Program-made: the position numbers and the translations under genes
Part shown: piece by piece, positions 7,507-15,628 of the stretch
How positions within the stretch are numbered: the stretch's first letter is position 1
Layout of the letters: the number at the start of each line of letters is the position of its first letter
The notes under the pieces: model-generated
Database searches by the model: none
What the model was told of the DNA's origin: nothing
The model's input: the letters and a program-made list of their open reading frames with translations, nothing else
Source: an uncultured Phocaeicola sp.
Lineage (GTDB): Bacteria; Bacteroidota; Bacteroidia; Bacteroidales; Bacteroidaceae
Assembly (NCBI GenBank): GCA_944320135.1
Contig: CALUGI010000026.1
Coordinates: 1 to 46,336, forward strand
Length of the DNA: 46,336 nucleotides
Reading direction: 5' to 3'

Positions 7507-8238
7507 ATGGAAGACCGCAAAATCATAGACGTACACGTTTCTGTCGACTGCGCAGTCATCGGATTCGACGGCGAGCAGTTCCGCGTGCTTCTGGTGCGTC
7601 AAATCGGCAAAGAGTCGGACGGGAAATTCAACGACCTCAAACTGCCCGGAAGCCCCATCTACGTTGACGAAGACCTGGACGAAGCCGCCAAGCGGGTGCT
7701 GACGGAACTGACAGGACTGAAGAACATCCGGATGAACCAGTTCAAGGCATACGGCTCGAAAGACCGCACGGCCGACCCGAAAGACGTGTTGTGGCTTGAG
7801 CACTTCCACCTTATAAAAGAAGGGCGCGTGGGGCGGATTGTCACAATCGCCTACCTCTCTCTCCTGAAAATCAACCAGCGGAACAAGCAGCTCTCGTCTA
7901 CCTACGATGCCTGCTGGATGCCGGTATCGGAAGTGAAAAGGCTGGCTTTCGACCACAACCGGATTCTGGAAGACGCATTGGACATGATCCGGCATTACGT
8001 GGAATCCTCCCCCTCGGTGATGTTCGACCTTCTGCCGCGCAAGTTCACCGCCGCCCAATTCAGGACCCTTTACCAGTTGGTCTACAACAAAGAGATAGAC
8101 ATACGGAACTTTCACAAGAAAATAGCCCTGACGCCCTACGTCGTGCCGTTAGAAGAAAAGGAACAGGGAGTCCGGCACCGCGCAGCACGCTACTACAAAT
8201 TTGACAGAACCATTTATAACAAACAAAAAAATAAATAA
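7507..8238 (+). CDS. xylR: Nudix-fold transcriptional regulator of xylose use
   Basis: This 243-residue protein has an N-terminal Nudix-like domain (about 8-150) and a C-terminal winged helix of the NrtR type (about 165-230, including FTAAQFRTLYQLVY). The Nudix box at 48-71 is degenerate: the family REuxEExGu core reads RVLTELTGL, so the metal-binding glutamates are mostly lost, and a sugar-sensing rather than hydrolytic role is likely. In Bacteroides, this type of regulator sits directly before xylulokinase, xylose isomerase and xylose permease, as here. The start at 7507 (MEDRKIID) follows the TATATTTG box; an upstream ATG at 7417 precedes the promoter. Its stop is one base from the xylB start, so the two are translationally coupled. 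Confidence 0.85.
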   Translation: MEDRKIIDVHVSVDCAVIGFDGEQFRVLLVRQIGKESDGKFNDLKLPGSPIYVDEDLDEAAKRVLTELTGLKNIRMNQFKAYGSKDRTADPKDVLWLEHFHLIKEGRVGRIVTIAYLSLLKINQRNKQLSSTYDACWMPVSEVKRLAFDHNRILEDALDMIRHYVESSPSVMFDLLPRKFTAAQFRTLYQLVYNKEIDIRNFHKKIALTPYVVPLEEKEQGVRHRAARYYKFDRTIYNKQKNK

Positions 8239-8239
8239 C

Positions 8240-9724
8240 ATGAAGTATTTGCTTGGATATGACATAGGAAGCTCTTCAGTGAAGGCTTCTTTGGTCGATG
8301 CGGAAAGCGGCAAGTGCATAGCCTCAGACTTTTACCCGAAGACGGAAGCCGAAATCATCGCGGCGCGTCCGGGATGGGCCGAGCAGCGCCCTGAAATGTG
8401 GTGGAACAATCTGCGTGAGGCTACGGCATCCATTATGCAGAAAAGCGGCGCGAAAAACGACGAAATCGCAGCCATAGGCATTTCCTACCAGATGCACGGA
8501 CTGGTATGCGTGGACAAGGACGGAAACGTGCTGCGTCCGGCCATCATCTGGTGCGATTCGCGTGCAGTGCCCTACGGCGAAAAAGCGTTCCAGACGTTAG
8601 GGGAAGAAAAGTGCCTGTCGCATCTTCTGAACTCTCCGGGCAACTTCACCGCATCCAAACTGGCGTGGGTGAAGGAGAACGAACCGGAAATCTATGCGAA
8701 GATTGACAAGATTATGCTGCCTGGCGACTACATCGCCATGAAACTGACCGGAGAAATCTGCACGACCGTATCCGGCCTGTCGGAAGGCATGTTCTGGGAT
8801 TTCCGGAACAACGAAGTGGCCGGATTCCTGATGGACTATTACGGCTTCGACCGTTCGCTGATACCGGCCGTCCGCCCCACCTTCTCCGAACAAGGGCGCG
8901 TGACCGCACAGGCCGCATGCGAGCTCGGCCTCAAAGAAGGCATCCCCGTAGCCTACCGCGCAGGCGACCAGCCCAACAACGCCCTGTCGCTGAACGTATT
9001 CAATCCGGGAGAGATTGCCTCTACCGCCGGAACGTCAGGAGTCGTTTACGGCGTGAACGGCACTGTAAACTACGACCCCAAATCGCGTGTCAACACGTTC
9101 GCGCACGTAAACCATACAGCAGACCAAACCCGCTTGGGGGTATTGCTCTGCATCAACGGGACAGGCATCCTCAACTCATGGATGAAACGCACCGTCGCTC
9201 CCGAAGGCATTTCTTATGCAGACATGAACAACGTTGCCGCACAAGCCCCCATCGGTGCCGGAGGGGTCAGCGTGCTGCCGTTCGGAAACGGCGCGGAACG
9301 CATGTTGCAAAACCGCGAAACGGGATGTTCCGTCCACGGCGTAAACTTCAACCTGCACACGCGCAGCCATCTGCTCCGCGCGGCGCAAGAAGGCATCGTG
9401 TTCTCATTCAAATACGGCATTGACATCATGAAGGAAATGGGCATGAACGTCGAAAAGATACATGCCGGACATGCCAACATGTTCCTGAGCCCCATCTTCC
9501 GCGAAACGTTAGCGGGCGTGACGGGAGCCGTCATCGAACTTTATGACACAGACGGCTCCGTAGGCGCAGCCAAAGGCGCCGGAATGGGAATCGGCATCTA
9601 CAAGAACAACGAAGAAGCGTTCGCAACGCTCGACAAGCTGGCAATCATCGAACCCAAAGAAACAGACCGCTCCGCTTACCAAGAGGCTTACGGACGCTGG
9701 CTCGACTGCATGAACAGATTGTAA
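8240..9724 (+). CDS. xylB: xylulokinase (FGGY family)
   Basis: XylB phosphorylates D-xylulose to xylulose-5-phosphate for the pentose phosphate pathway. At 494 residues it has the FGGY kinase layout: GYDIGSSSVK (6-15) in the first phosphate loop, SYQMHGLV (82-89) typical of xylulokinases, catalytic Asp243 in YRAGDQPNN, and the second-domain motif HAGHANMFLSP followed by GAAKGAGMGIG. The ATG at 8240 sits one base after the xylR stop; a longer in-frame start at 8201 would overlap xylR and lacks family support. xylA follows after 45 bases with no intervening hairpin. Confidence 0.95.
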   Translation: MKYLLGYDIGSSSVKASLVDAESGKCIASDFYPKTEAEIIAARPGWAEQRPEMWWNNLREATASIMQKSGAKNDEIAAIGISYQMHGLVCVDKDGNVLRPAIIWCDSRAVPYGEKAFQTLGEEKCLSHLLNSPGNFTASKLAWVKENEPEIYAKIDKIMLPGDYIAMKLTGEICTTVSGLSEGMFWDFRNNEVAGFLMDYYGFDRSLIPAVRPTFSEQGRVTAQAACELGLKEGIPVAYRAGDQPNNALSLNVFNPGEIASTAGTSGVVYGVNGTVNYDPKSRVNTFAHVNHTADQTRLGVLLCINGTGILNSWMKRTVAPEGISYADMNNVAAQAPIGAGGVSVLPFGNGAERMLQNRETGCSVHGVNFNLHTRSHLLRAAQEGIVFSFKYGIDIMKEMGMNVEKIHAGHANMFLSPIFRETLAGVTGAVIELYDTDGSVGAAKGAGMGIGIYKNNEEAFATLDKLAIIEPKETDRSAYQEAYGRWLDCMNRL

Positions 9725-9769
9725 AATCTATAATAATCTCTATTCATTAACTTTTAAATTTACAAAACA

Positions 9770-11086
9770 ATGGCAACTAAAGAGTATTTTCCTGAAATTG
9801 GAAAGATTAAATTTGAAGGTGTAGAAAGCAAAAACCCGATGGCTTTCCGTTATTACGACCCCGAAAGAGTGGTTATGGGAAAGAAGATGAAAGACTGGTT
9901 GAAGTTCTCTATGGCTTGGTGGCATACGCTGTGCGCAGAAGGCGGCGACCAGTTCGGCGGAGGAACAAAGAGCTTCCCGTGGAAAGGCAACCCCGACAAG
10001 GTGCAGGCTGCAAAAGACAAAGCTGACGCCGGATTCGAATTCATGCAGAAAATCGGCATCGAATACTATTGCTTCCACGACATCGACCTTTGCGATGAAG
10101 CAGACACTATTGAAGAATATGAAGCAAACATGAAAGAAATCGTGGCTTACCTGAAACAGAAACAAGCCGAAACAGGCATCAAGCTGTTGTGGGGTACGGC
10201 TAACGTATTCGGCCATGCACGCTACATGAACGGAGCTGCTACCAATCCTGATTTCGACGTGGTTGCACGCGCTGCCGTTCAAATCAAAAACGCTATCGAC
10301 GCTACAATCGAACTGGGAGGCACAAACTACGTGTTCTGGGGAGGCCGCGAAGGATACATGTCGCTGCTGAACACAGACCAGAAGCGTGAAAAGGAACACT
10401 TGGCCCGGATGCTGACCATCGCCCGCGACTATGCACGCGCCAAAGGGTTCACCGGCACGTTCCTGATTGAACCGAAACCGATGGAACCGACCAAGCACCA
10501 GTATGACGTAGACACTGAAACCGTTATCGGATTCTTGAAAGCGCACAATCTGGACAAGGACTTCAAAGTGAACATCGAAGTGAACCACGCTACATTGGCA
10601 GGACACACGTTCGAACATGAGCTGTGCGTAGCCGTTGACAACGGAATGCTGGGTTCTATCGACGCTAACCGCGGCGACTACCAGAACGGATGGGACACCG
10701 ACCAGTTCCCCATTGACAACTACGAACTGACTCAGGCTATGATGCAGGTTATCCGCAACGGAGGATTCGGAAACGGAGGTACCAACTTCGACGCGAAGAC
10801 CCGCCGCAACTCTACCGACCTGGAAGACATCTTCATCGCCCACATTGCAGGTATGGACGTAATGGCACGCGCCTTGCTGAGCGCAGCCAAACTGCTGGAA
10901 GAATCTCCGTACAAGAAGATGCTGGCTGACCGCTACGCTTCGTTCGACGCCGGAAAGGGCAAAGACTTCGAAGACGGCAAGCTGACGCTGGAAGACGTTG
11001 TGGCATACGCCAAGACTGTAGGCGAGCCGAAACAGACCAGCGGCAAGCAAGAACTGTACGAGGCTATTCTGAACATGTATTGCTAA
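9770..11086 (+). CDS. xylA: xylose isomerase
   Basis: XylA interconverts D-xylose and D-xylulose, a cytosolic, Mg/Mn/Co-dependent TIM-barrel enzyme. The 438-residue length matches the Bacteroides class II enzyme. Visible active-site residues are His103 and Asp106 in [10 protein letters not shown], Glu234 and Lys236 in LIEPKPMEP, Glu270 and His273 in [12 protein letters not shown], and Asp298 in SIDANRGD. The ATG at 9770 gives the usual N-terminus ([10 protein letters not shown]). A terminator hairpin lies directly after the stop, before xylT, which probably lowers transporter expression relative to the enzymes. Confidence 0.97.
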   Translation: MATKEYFPEIGKIKFEGVESKNPMAFRYYDPERVVMGKKMKDWLKFSMAWWHTLCAEGGDQFGGGTKSFPWKGNPDKVQAAKDKADAGFEFMQKIGIEYYCFHDIDLCDEADTIEEYEANMKEIVAYLKQKQAETGIKLLWGTANVFGHARYMNGAATNPDFDVVARAAVQIKNAIDATIELGGTNYVFWGGREGYMSLLNTDQKREKEHLARMLTIARDYARAKGFTGTFLIEPKPMEPTKHQYDVDTETVIGFLKAHNLDKDFKVNIEVNHATLAGHTFEHELCVAVDNGMLGSIDANRGDYQNGWDTDQFPIDNYELTQAMMQVIRNGGFGNGGTNFDAKTRRNSTDLEDIFIAHIAGMDVMARALLSAAKLLEESPYKKMLADRYASFDAGKGKDFEDGKLTLEDVVAYAKTVGEPKQTSGKQELYEAILNMYC

Positions 11087-11100
11087 TCGCTCATTGAAAC

Positions 11101-11147
11101 GGAAGGCCGGAGCATAGGAAGAAACACTCCGGTCTTCCTTTTTTTTT
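11101..11147 (+). terminator. intra-operon terminator between xylA and xylT
   Basis: GGAAG-g-CCGGAG at 11101-11112 pairs with CTCCGG-t-CTTCC at 11127-11138, followed by nine T. It looks like a full intrinsic terminator 14 bases past the xylA stop. No clear promoter follows before xylT at 11171, so it may act as a partial terminator. Confidence 0.8.
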
Positions 11148-11170
11148 AATCTTTCATTACTTCCTATATC

Positions 11171-12658
11171 ATGAACTATACAGAAAAAGGCAGCAAAACT
11201 TATCTTTTTACCATCGTGCTCGTGGCTGTACTCGGCGGACTGCTTTTCGGCTATGACACGGCAGTAATCTCCGGCGCGGAGAAAGGGCTTCAGGCATTCT
11301 TCTTAGGCGCGGAAGACTTCACTTATACCGACGGGTGGCACGGATTCACGTGCGCCAGCGCACTCATCGGATGTATCATCGGAAGCGCCGTTTCAGGCTA
11401 TATGGCTTCCAACTGGGGACGCAAAAACTCGCTTATCTTCGCAGGCATCATGTTTTTCATTTCGGCGCTCGGCTCGATGGAGCCGGAATTCCTGTTCTTC
11501 GAACATGGCGTGCCCAACTATTCTCTGCTTATCGCATTCAACGTCTACCGCGTCATCGGCGGCGTGGGCGTAGGGCTTGCTTCGGCCATCTGCCCGATGT
11601 ACATAGCCGAAGTGGCTCCGTCGAACATACGAGGCACATTGGTTTCATGGAACCAGTTCGCCATCATTTTCGGACAGCTTGTTGTCTATATGGTGAATTT
11701 TTTCATTCTGGGCGACCACACAAACCCCGTCATCGAGTCGATAGGACAGGGAATCAATGCCGTGGCTCCGGGAAGCGACCCGTGGACAATCTCCACCGGA
11801 TGGCGCTACATGTTCGGAAGCGAGGCTGTGCCCGCAGGACTTTTCGCACTGCTGATTTGCTTCGTGCCTGAAACCCCGCGCTATCTCGTCATGTCGGGAC
11901 AAGACAACAAAGCGCTTGCCGTGCTCTGCAAAATCAACGGAAAGACAGAAGGCGGCAACATCTTGAACGAAATCAAGAACACCATCACCGAAAAGACCGA
12001 AAAAGTGTTTACATACGGCGTACTCGTCATTTTCGTAGGCATCATGCTCAGCGTGTTCCAACAGGCCGTGGGCATCAATGCCGTGCTCTACTATGCGCCG
12101 CGCATCTTCGGCGACATGGGCATGGAGAATCCCATGATGCAGACCATCATCATGGGCATCGTGAACATACTGTTCACCCTCGTCGCCATTTTCACCGTAG
12201 AGAAATGGGGGCGCAAGCCTCTGCTCATCACGGGCTCGACGGGCATGGCCATAGGAGCCTTCGGAGTGGCCATGACATTCGGCCATGCCGGACTTGAACT
12301 GATCACCATGCTGAGCATCATGGTCTACAGCGCCTCGTTCATGATGTCGTGGGGACCTATCTGCTGGGTGCTCATCTCGGAGATATTCCCCAACACGATT
12401 CGCGGAGCGGCCGTGGCCATCGCCGTGGCTTTCCAATGGATATTCAACTGGATTGTGAGCGCATCGTTCGTGCCCATGTTCAACATGCAGACAAGCGGAG
12501 ACCCGAACTTCGGACACTGGTTCACTTACGGTCTGTACGGCGTCATCTGCATCCTTGCAGCGCTGTTCGTCTGGAGACTCGTCCCGGAAACGAAAGGCAA
12601 AACGCTGGAAGACATGAGCAAACTCTGGAAAAAAAAAAATAAAGGAATACCGGCATAA
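11171..12658 (+). CDS. xylT: D-xylose:H+ symporter, MFS sugar porter
   Basis: This 495-residue inner-membrane transporter of the major facilitator sugar porter family has 12 predicted membrane segments. Family signatures are present: LLFGYDTAVISGA in helix 1, NWGRKNSL in loop 2-3, RGTLVSWNQFAIIFGQL in helix 5, PETPRYLVMS at the end of helix 6, QQAVGINAVLYYAP in helix 7, KWGRKPLL in loop 8-9 and VPETKGKTLEDM near the C-terminus. The location after xylR-xylB-xylA indicates xylose as substrate. It lies 84 bases after xylA behind a hairpin terminator and ends with its own terminator. Confidence 0.9.
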   Translation: MNYTEKGSKTYLFTIVLVAVLGGLLFGYDTAVISGAEKGLQAFFLGAEDFTYTDGWHGFTCASALIGCIIGSAVSGYMASNWGRKNSLIFAGIMFFISALGSMEPEFLFFEHGVPNYSLLIAFNVYRVIGGVGVGLASAICPMYIAEVAPSNIRGTLVSWNQFAIIFGQLVVYMVNFFILGDHTNPVIESIGQGINAVAPGSDPWTISTGWRYMFGSEAVPAGLFALLICFVPETPRYLVMSGQDNKALAVLCKINGKTEGGNILNEIKNTITEKTEKVFTYGVLVIFVGIMLSVFQQAVGINAVLYYAPRIFGDMGMENPMMQTIIMGIVNILFTLVAIFTVEKWGRKPLLITGSTGMAIGAFGVAMTFGHAGLELITMLSIMVYSASFMMSWGPICWVLISEIFPNTIRGAAVAIAVAFQWIFNWIVSASFVPMFNMQTSGDPNFGHWFTYGLYGVICILAALFVWRLVPETKGKTLEDMSKLWKKKNKGIPA

Positions 12659-12670
12659 CGGAACTCCGGC

Positions 12671-12717
12671 AAGCATCCGCCCCAACCCGCATCGGGATTG
12701 GGGCGGATTGCTTTTTT
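12671..12717 (+). terminator. terminator of the xylose operon
   Basis: An 18-bp GC-rich stem (AAGCATCCGCCCCAACCC paired with GGGATTGGGGCGGATTGCTT, one bulge) with a 5-base loop and six T. It begins 12 bases past the xylT stop. Confidence 0.85.
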
Positions 12718-12722
12718 GCCAA

Positions 12723-12820
12723 AAAAAGACGCGCGGCTCTGCCCGGAAGCGCGCAGGCATTCGCTTCCGGACACGGGCGCGTTTTCATTCCGGAACGCCC
12801 GCAATTCGAACGCCCCGGAA
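12723..12820. repeat. 22-25 bp intergenic repeat, locus 2 (degenerate)
   Basis: GGAA/AAAA-starting units begin at about 12723, 12745, 12769, 12792 and 12817, spacings 22, 24, 23 and 25. Composition matches the other loci (GCGCG and TTTTC or TTCC blocks) but spacing has drifted. It fills the space between the xylT terminator and the manC promoter. Confidence 0.5.
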
Positions 12821-12862
12821 AATAAAAGTCACCCAAAGTGCAACAATATTCAAAAAATAATA

Positions 12863-12870
12863 TACCTTTG
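12863..12870 (+). promoter_or_regulatory. -7 box for manC
   Basis: TACCTTTG, 24 bases upstream of the manC ATG, is an exact TAnnTTTG match. Confidence 0.6.
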
Positions 12871-12894
12871 TAACATTACATAAAAAATTGCCTT

Positions 12895-13962
12895 ATGAAT
12901 CCAGCGAACAATCATGTTGTCATCATGGCCGGAGGTATCGGAAGTCGTTTCTGGCCGATGAGCAGTCCCGAAATGCCGAAGCAATTCATCGATGTATTGG
13001 GATGCGGACGGACGCTCATTCAACTGACTGCCGACCGTTTCAAAGACGTTTGCCTCCCCGAAAACGTATGGGTAGTGACATCCGCCAAATACGCTTCCAT
13101 CGTGAAAGAACAGCTTCCGGAAATTCCGGACGAACACGTGCTGCTGGAACCTTGCCGCCGGAACACGGCTCCCTGCATCGCCTACGTGAGCTGGAAAATC
13201 AAGGCCAGGAATCCCAAAGCGAACATCGTAGTGACGCCGAGCGACCACATCGTGACAAACGAACGGGAATTTGCCCGCGTGGTGACCTCCGCCATGAAAT
13301 TCACGGCAGACTCCGACGCTATCGTCACATTAGGGATGAAAGCCAACCGCCCGGAAACGGGTTACGGATACATAGAAGCAGACCTCACGCTCGCCTGCCC
13401 GTCAAACAAGGAAATCTATCGGGTAGACGCATTCAAGGAAAAGCCAGACTTGGCCACCGCCGAACGATACCTGCAGCGGAACAACTTCTTCTGGAACGCA
13501 GGAATCTTCGTTTGGAATGTCAACACCATTGTCAACGCCATCCGCGTCTACCAGCCGGTAATGGCGAAGATATTCGAACGGATGCTCCCCTTCTACTACA
13601 CGGACAAAGAGCAGGAAATGGTAAACGAACTGTTCCCCACATGCGAGAACATCTCGGTGGACTATGCCATCATGGAGAAAGTGGACGAAATCTACGTGCT
13701 GCCGGCTTCGTTCGGATGGAGCGATTTGGGCACATGGGGTTCGCTGCATGAAAACTCGAAACGCGACGCACACAACAACGTATGTATCGGTCCGAACGTC
13801 AAGGTTTACGAATCAAGAAACTGCATCATCCACACCACGCAGGAAAAGAAAGTCGTAGTGCAAGGGCTGGACGGCTACATCGTAGCGGAAAAGAACGGCA
13901 CTTTGCTCATCTGCCGACTGAGCGAAGAACAACGGATAAAAGAGTTTTCTACAGAAGAATAA
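12895..13962 (+). CDS. manC: mannose-1-phosphate guanylyltransferase
   Basis: This enzyme makes GDP-mannose from mannose-1-phosphate and GTP, feeding capsule, glycan and fucosylation pathways. The 355 residues hold only the nucleotidyltransferase domain: MAGGIGSRFWPMSSPEMPKQF at 11-31 is the GGxGxRxWPxS pyrophosphorylase signature, TPSDH at about 118-122 lies in the sugar-nucleotide site, and FKEKPD near 179-184 is the family FxEKP motif. The C-terminal cupin isomerase domain of two-domain ManC/AlgA proteins is absent, so this is the short, single-function type. It stands alone between two strong terminators with its own TACCTTTG promoter. Confidence 0.9.
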   Translation: MNPANNHVVIMAGGIGSRFWPMSSPEMPKQFIDVLGCGRTLIQLTADRFKDVCLPENVWVVTSAKYASIVKEQLPEIPDEHVLLEPCRRNTAPCIAYVSWKIKARNPKANIVVTPSDHIVTNEREFARVVTSAMKFTADSDAIVTLGMKANRPETGYGYIEADLTLACPSNKEIYRVDAFKEKPDLATAERYLQRNNFFWNAGIFVWNVNTIVNAIRVYQPVMAKIFERMLPFYYTDKEQEMVNELFPTCENISVDYAIMEKVDEIYVLPASFGWSDLGTWGSLHENSKRDAHNNVCIGPNVKVYESRNCIIHTTQEKKVVVQGLDGYIVAEKNGTLLICRLSEEQRIKEFSTEE

Positions 13963-13975
13963 CAATGAAGAAAAC

Positions 13976-14023
13976 AATCCGCCCGGTTTCTCATCGCTTC
14001 AAAGCGGAGAAACCGGGCGGATT
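13976..14023. terminator. bidirectional terminator between manC and the TPR gene
   Basis: Positions 13976-13992 and 14007-14023 are perfect 17-bp reverse complements (AATCCGCCCGGTTTCTC arm), with an inner CGCTT/AAGCG helix. It lies between two convergent genes, 13 bases past manC and 26 bases past the TPR stop. Confidence 0.85.
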
Positions 14024-14049
14024 TCTGTTCCGTTCCAAACCGGCTGCCC

Positions 14050-15501
14050 TCAGGAGTCGAGATAATCCTCCGCATTGATTTCCCCTTTCTCCAGCAGAAA
14101 ACGCACCTGTTCCACCATCTGAAGAAAGGCGCTGTCATCCACTCCGAACGCTTTCCTGCTCACCGTTGCCGGCGTATACACAATAGCTTTGACGATATAC
14201 TTGAGAAAACCTTCCTGCTTGTCGCCGACCAGCCACTGGCAATAAGCCATGAGATAACAATACTTTCTGAAACGTCTTTCTCCGATCAGTTTCTCAAGGC
14301 TTTCAGCAGCACGAAGAGCGTCACCGTACAAGCCGCAATCAATATAAAGAAGCGCAACGTTTTTGAGCATATATTCGTCTTCTCCGGCATACAGTTCCGC
14401 ATTCCTCACAGCTTCTCGCGCGCCTCGCCTGTCTCCTCTTTCCAAACAATAGTCCGCACATATCAGATAAGCCATAGGATTCTCTACGTTGTACTGAAGC
14501 GACAAGTCAAGGTCAGCCTTGCAGGTCGCCCAGTCCCCTTTTCTCAGATACGCTTCCGCCCTCTGCTGATAGAAAGAAGACTTGTCGATGGAAGTCATCT
14601 CCGGCAAACATTCGCGAAGTCCCATATCCAAATAGTGTATGGCCTCGTCAAACTCTTCCAAGTCCATTGCGCAAGAAGCCACGTTCTGGTATGTATTCAC
14701 CGACTTGGGAGCAAGCCCAATCAGCTTCTTTCCCACATCCATTGCCTTCCGATATTCTTCAATCTTCAGGAAGCACAACATGCGCAGCTGGAGAGCCGTT
14801 ACATTTTCACCGTTGACGGCAAGCGCAAAATCAATTGCCTCAAACGCTTTTTCCGGCATGTCAAGCGATATATAGCAACGCGCCAAGTCGAGCCAATCCC
14901 TCACTCTGTAAGGGTTTTCGTCCAGATTTTTGTTAATCAGACCGATTGCCTGATCATAGTTCTGCGTGGTATAAGCATATTGAAGCATGAAGTCTCTCAC
15001 TTCCCAATCGTCTGAATAATCATCGAAAAGGGGAAACGCCCATTTATACGCTTCTTCAGGCATACCCGAATCAAGATAAAGGAAAGCGATGTCAAGCAAC
15101 ACGTCTTTCGAGTTCCCTTCTTCTTCAGACAAAGCGCGAAGCACACGGTCTGCCTCGTCAAAGAACTGTTCGTGCAAGCAAACGGTTGCCCGCATAAACA
15201 TCACTTCCCGGTCGTTCTGGTCGGGCAGCGAATCAAGCAACTCCATAGCTTCCAAGCCTCTCCCTTGCGAAAGCATAGCCTCGCATCTCGACAGCTGAAC
15301 ATCGATGTCGTCGGGATAAAGCTGTGCAGCATAGTTAAGCGCTTCCATCGACTTTCCCGGCTGTCCGTTGTCCATGTAGTAATCAGCTACCAACATCAAC
15401 TCGTTGATGTCGAAATATTCAGACCTTCCTTCCCGAACCATACTCTCATACCTGACCACCAATTGCTCGGAGCCGTTTTGAGATGAAGATAAGTTTTCCA
15501 T
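14050..15501 (-). CDS. tetratricopeptide repeat protein
   Basis: This 483-residue cytosolic protein is built of TPR-like helical pairs over nearly its whole length. Clear repeat cores are seen at AADYYMDNGQPGKSMEALNYAAQLYPDD, LDLARCYISLDMPEKAFEAIDFAL, YQNVASCAMDLEEFDEAIHYLDMGL and LKNVALLYIDCGLYGDALRAAESL (each spanning one 34-residue unit). No signal peptide or enzymatic domain is present. Such proteins are scaffolds; the partner is unknown. The ATG at 15501 (MENLSSSQNG) is preferred to one at 15600 because the extra stretch is basic, unlike the TPR body, and sits in the glnS-TPR gap. It lies 127 bases after glnS with no strong promoter, so readthrough from glnS is possible. Confidence 0.8.
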   Translation of the reverse strand: MENLSSSQNGSEQLVVRYESMVREGRSEYFDINELMLVADYYMDNGQPGKSMEALNYAAQLYPDDIDVQLSRCEAMLSQGRGLEAMELLDSLPDQNDREVMFMRATVCLHEQFFDEADRVLRALSEEEGNSKDVLLDIAFLYLDSGMPEEAYKWAFPLFDDYSDDWEVRDFMLQYAYTTQNYDQAIGLINKNLDENPYRVRDWLDLARCYISLDMPEKAFEAIDFALAVNGENVTALQLRMLCFLKIEEYRKAMDVGKKLIGLAPKSVNTYQNVASCAMDLEEFDEAIHYLDMGLRECLPEMTSIDKSSFYQQRAEAYLRKGDWATCKADLDLSLQYNVENPMAYLICADYCLERGDRRGAREAVRNAELYAGEDEYMLKNVALLYIDCGLYGDALRAAESLEKLIGERRFRKYCYLMAYCQWLVGDKQEGFLKYIVKAIVYTPATVSRKAFGVDDSAFLQMVEQVRFLLEKGEINAEDYLDS

Positions 15502-15628
15502 AAATTCTCGTCTGATTAGTTTGACACGAGACCCTTTGGCCCGTTGTCCGTTCGTTTTAAACAAGGATGCCTGTCCGCTTCTTTTGCAGCGGACGGACAC
15601 CCTTTCGCTCTACCGCCGACAGTTTCGC

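Noticed and set aside
9740-11050. Long minus-strand ORF opposite xylA
   Set aside because: xylA on the plus strand is unmistakable; the minus frame is rich in Val, Phe and His from antisense codons.
15573-15594. Hairpin GTCCGCT/AGCGGAC after glnS as terminator
   Set aside because: Only 7 bp and no T run on the minus strand; too weak to call.
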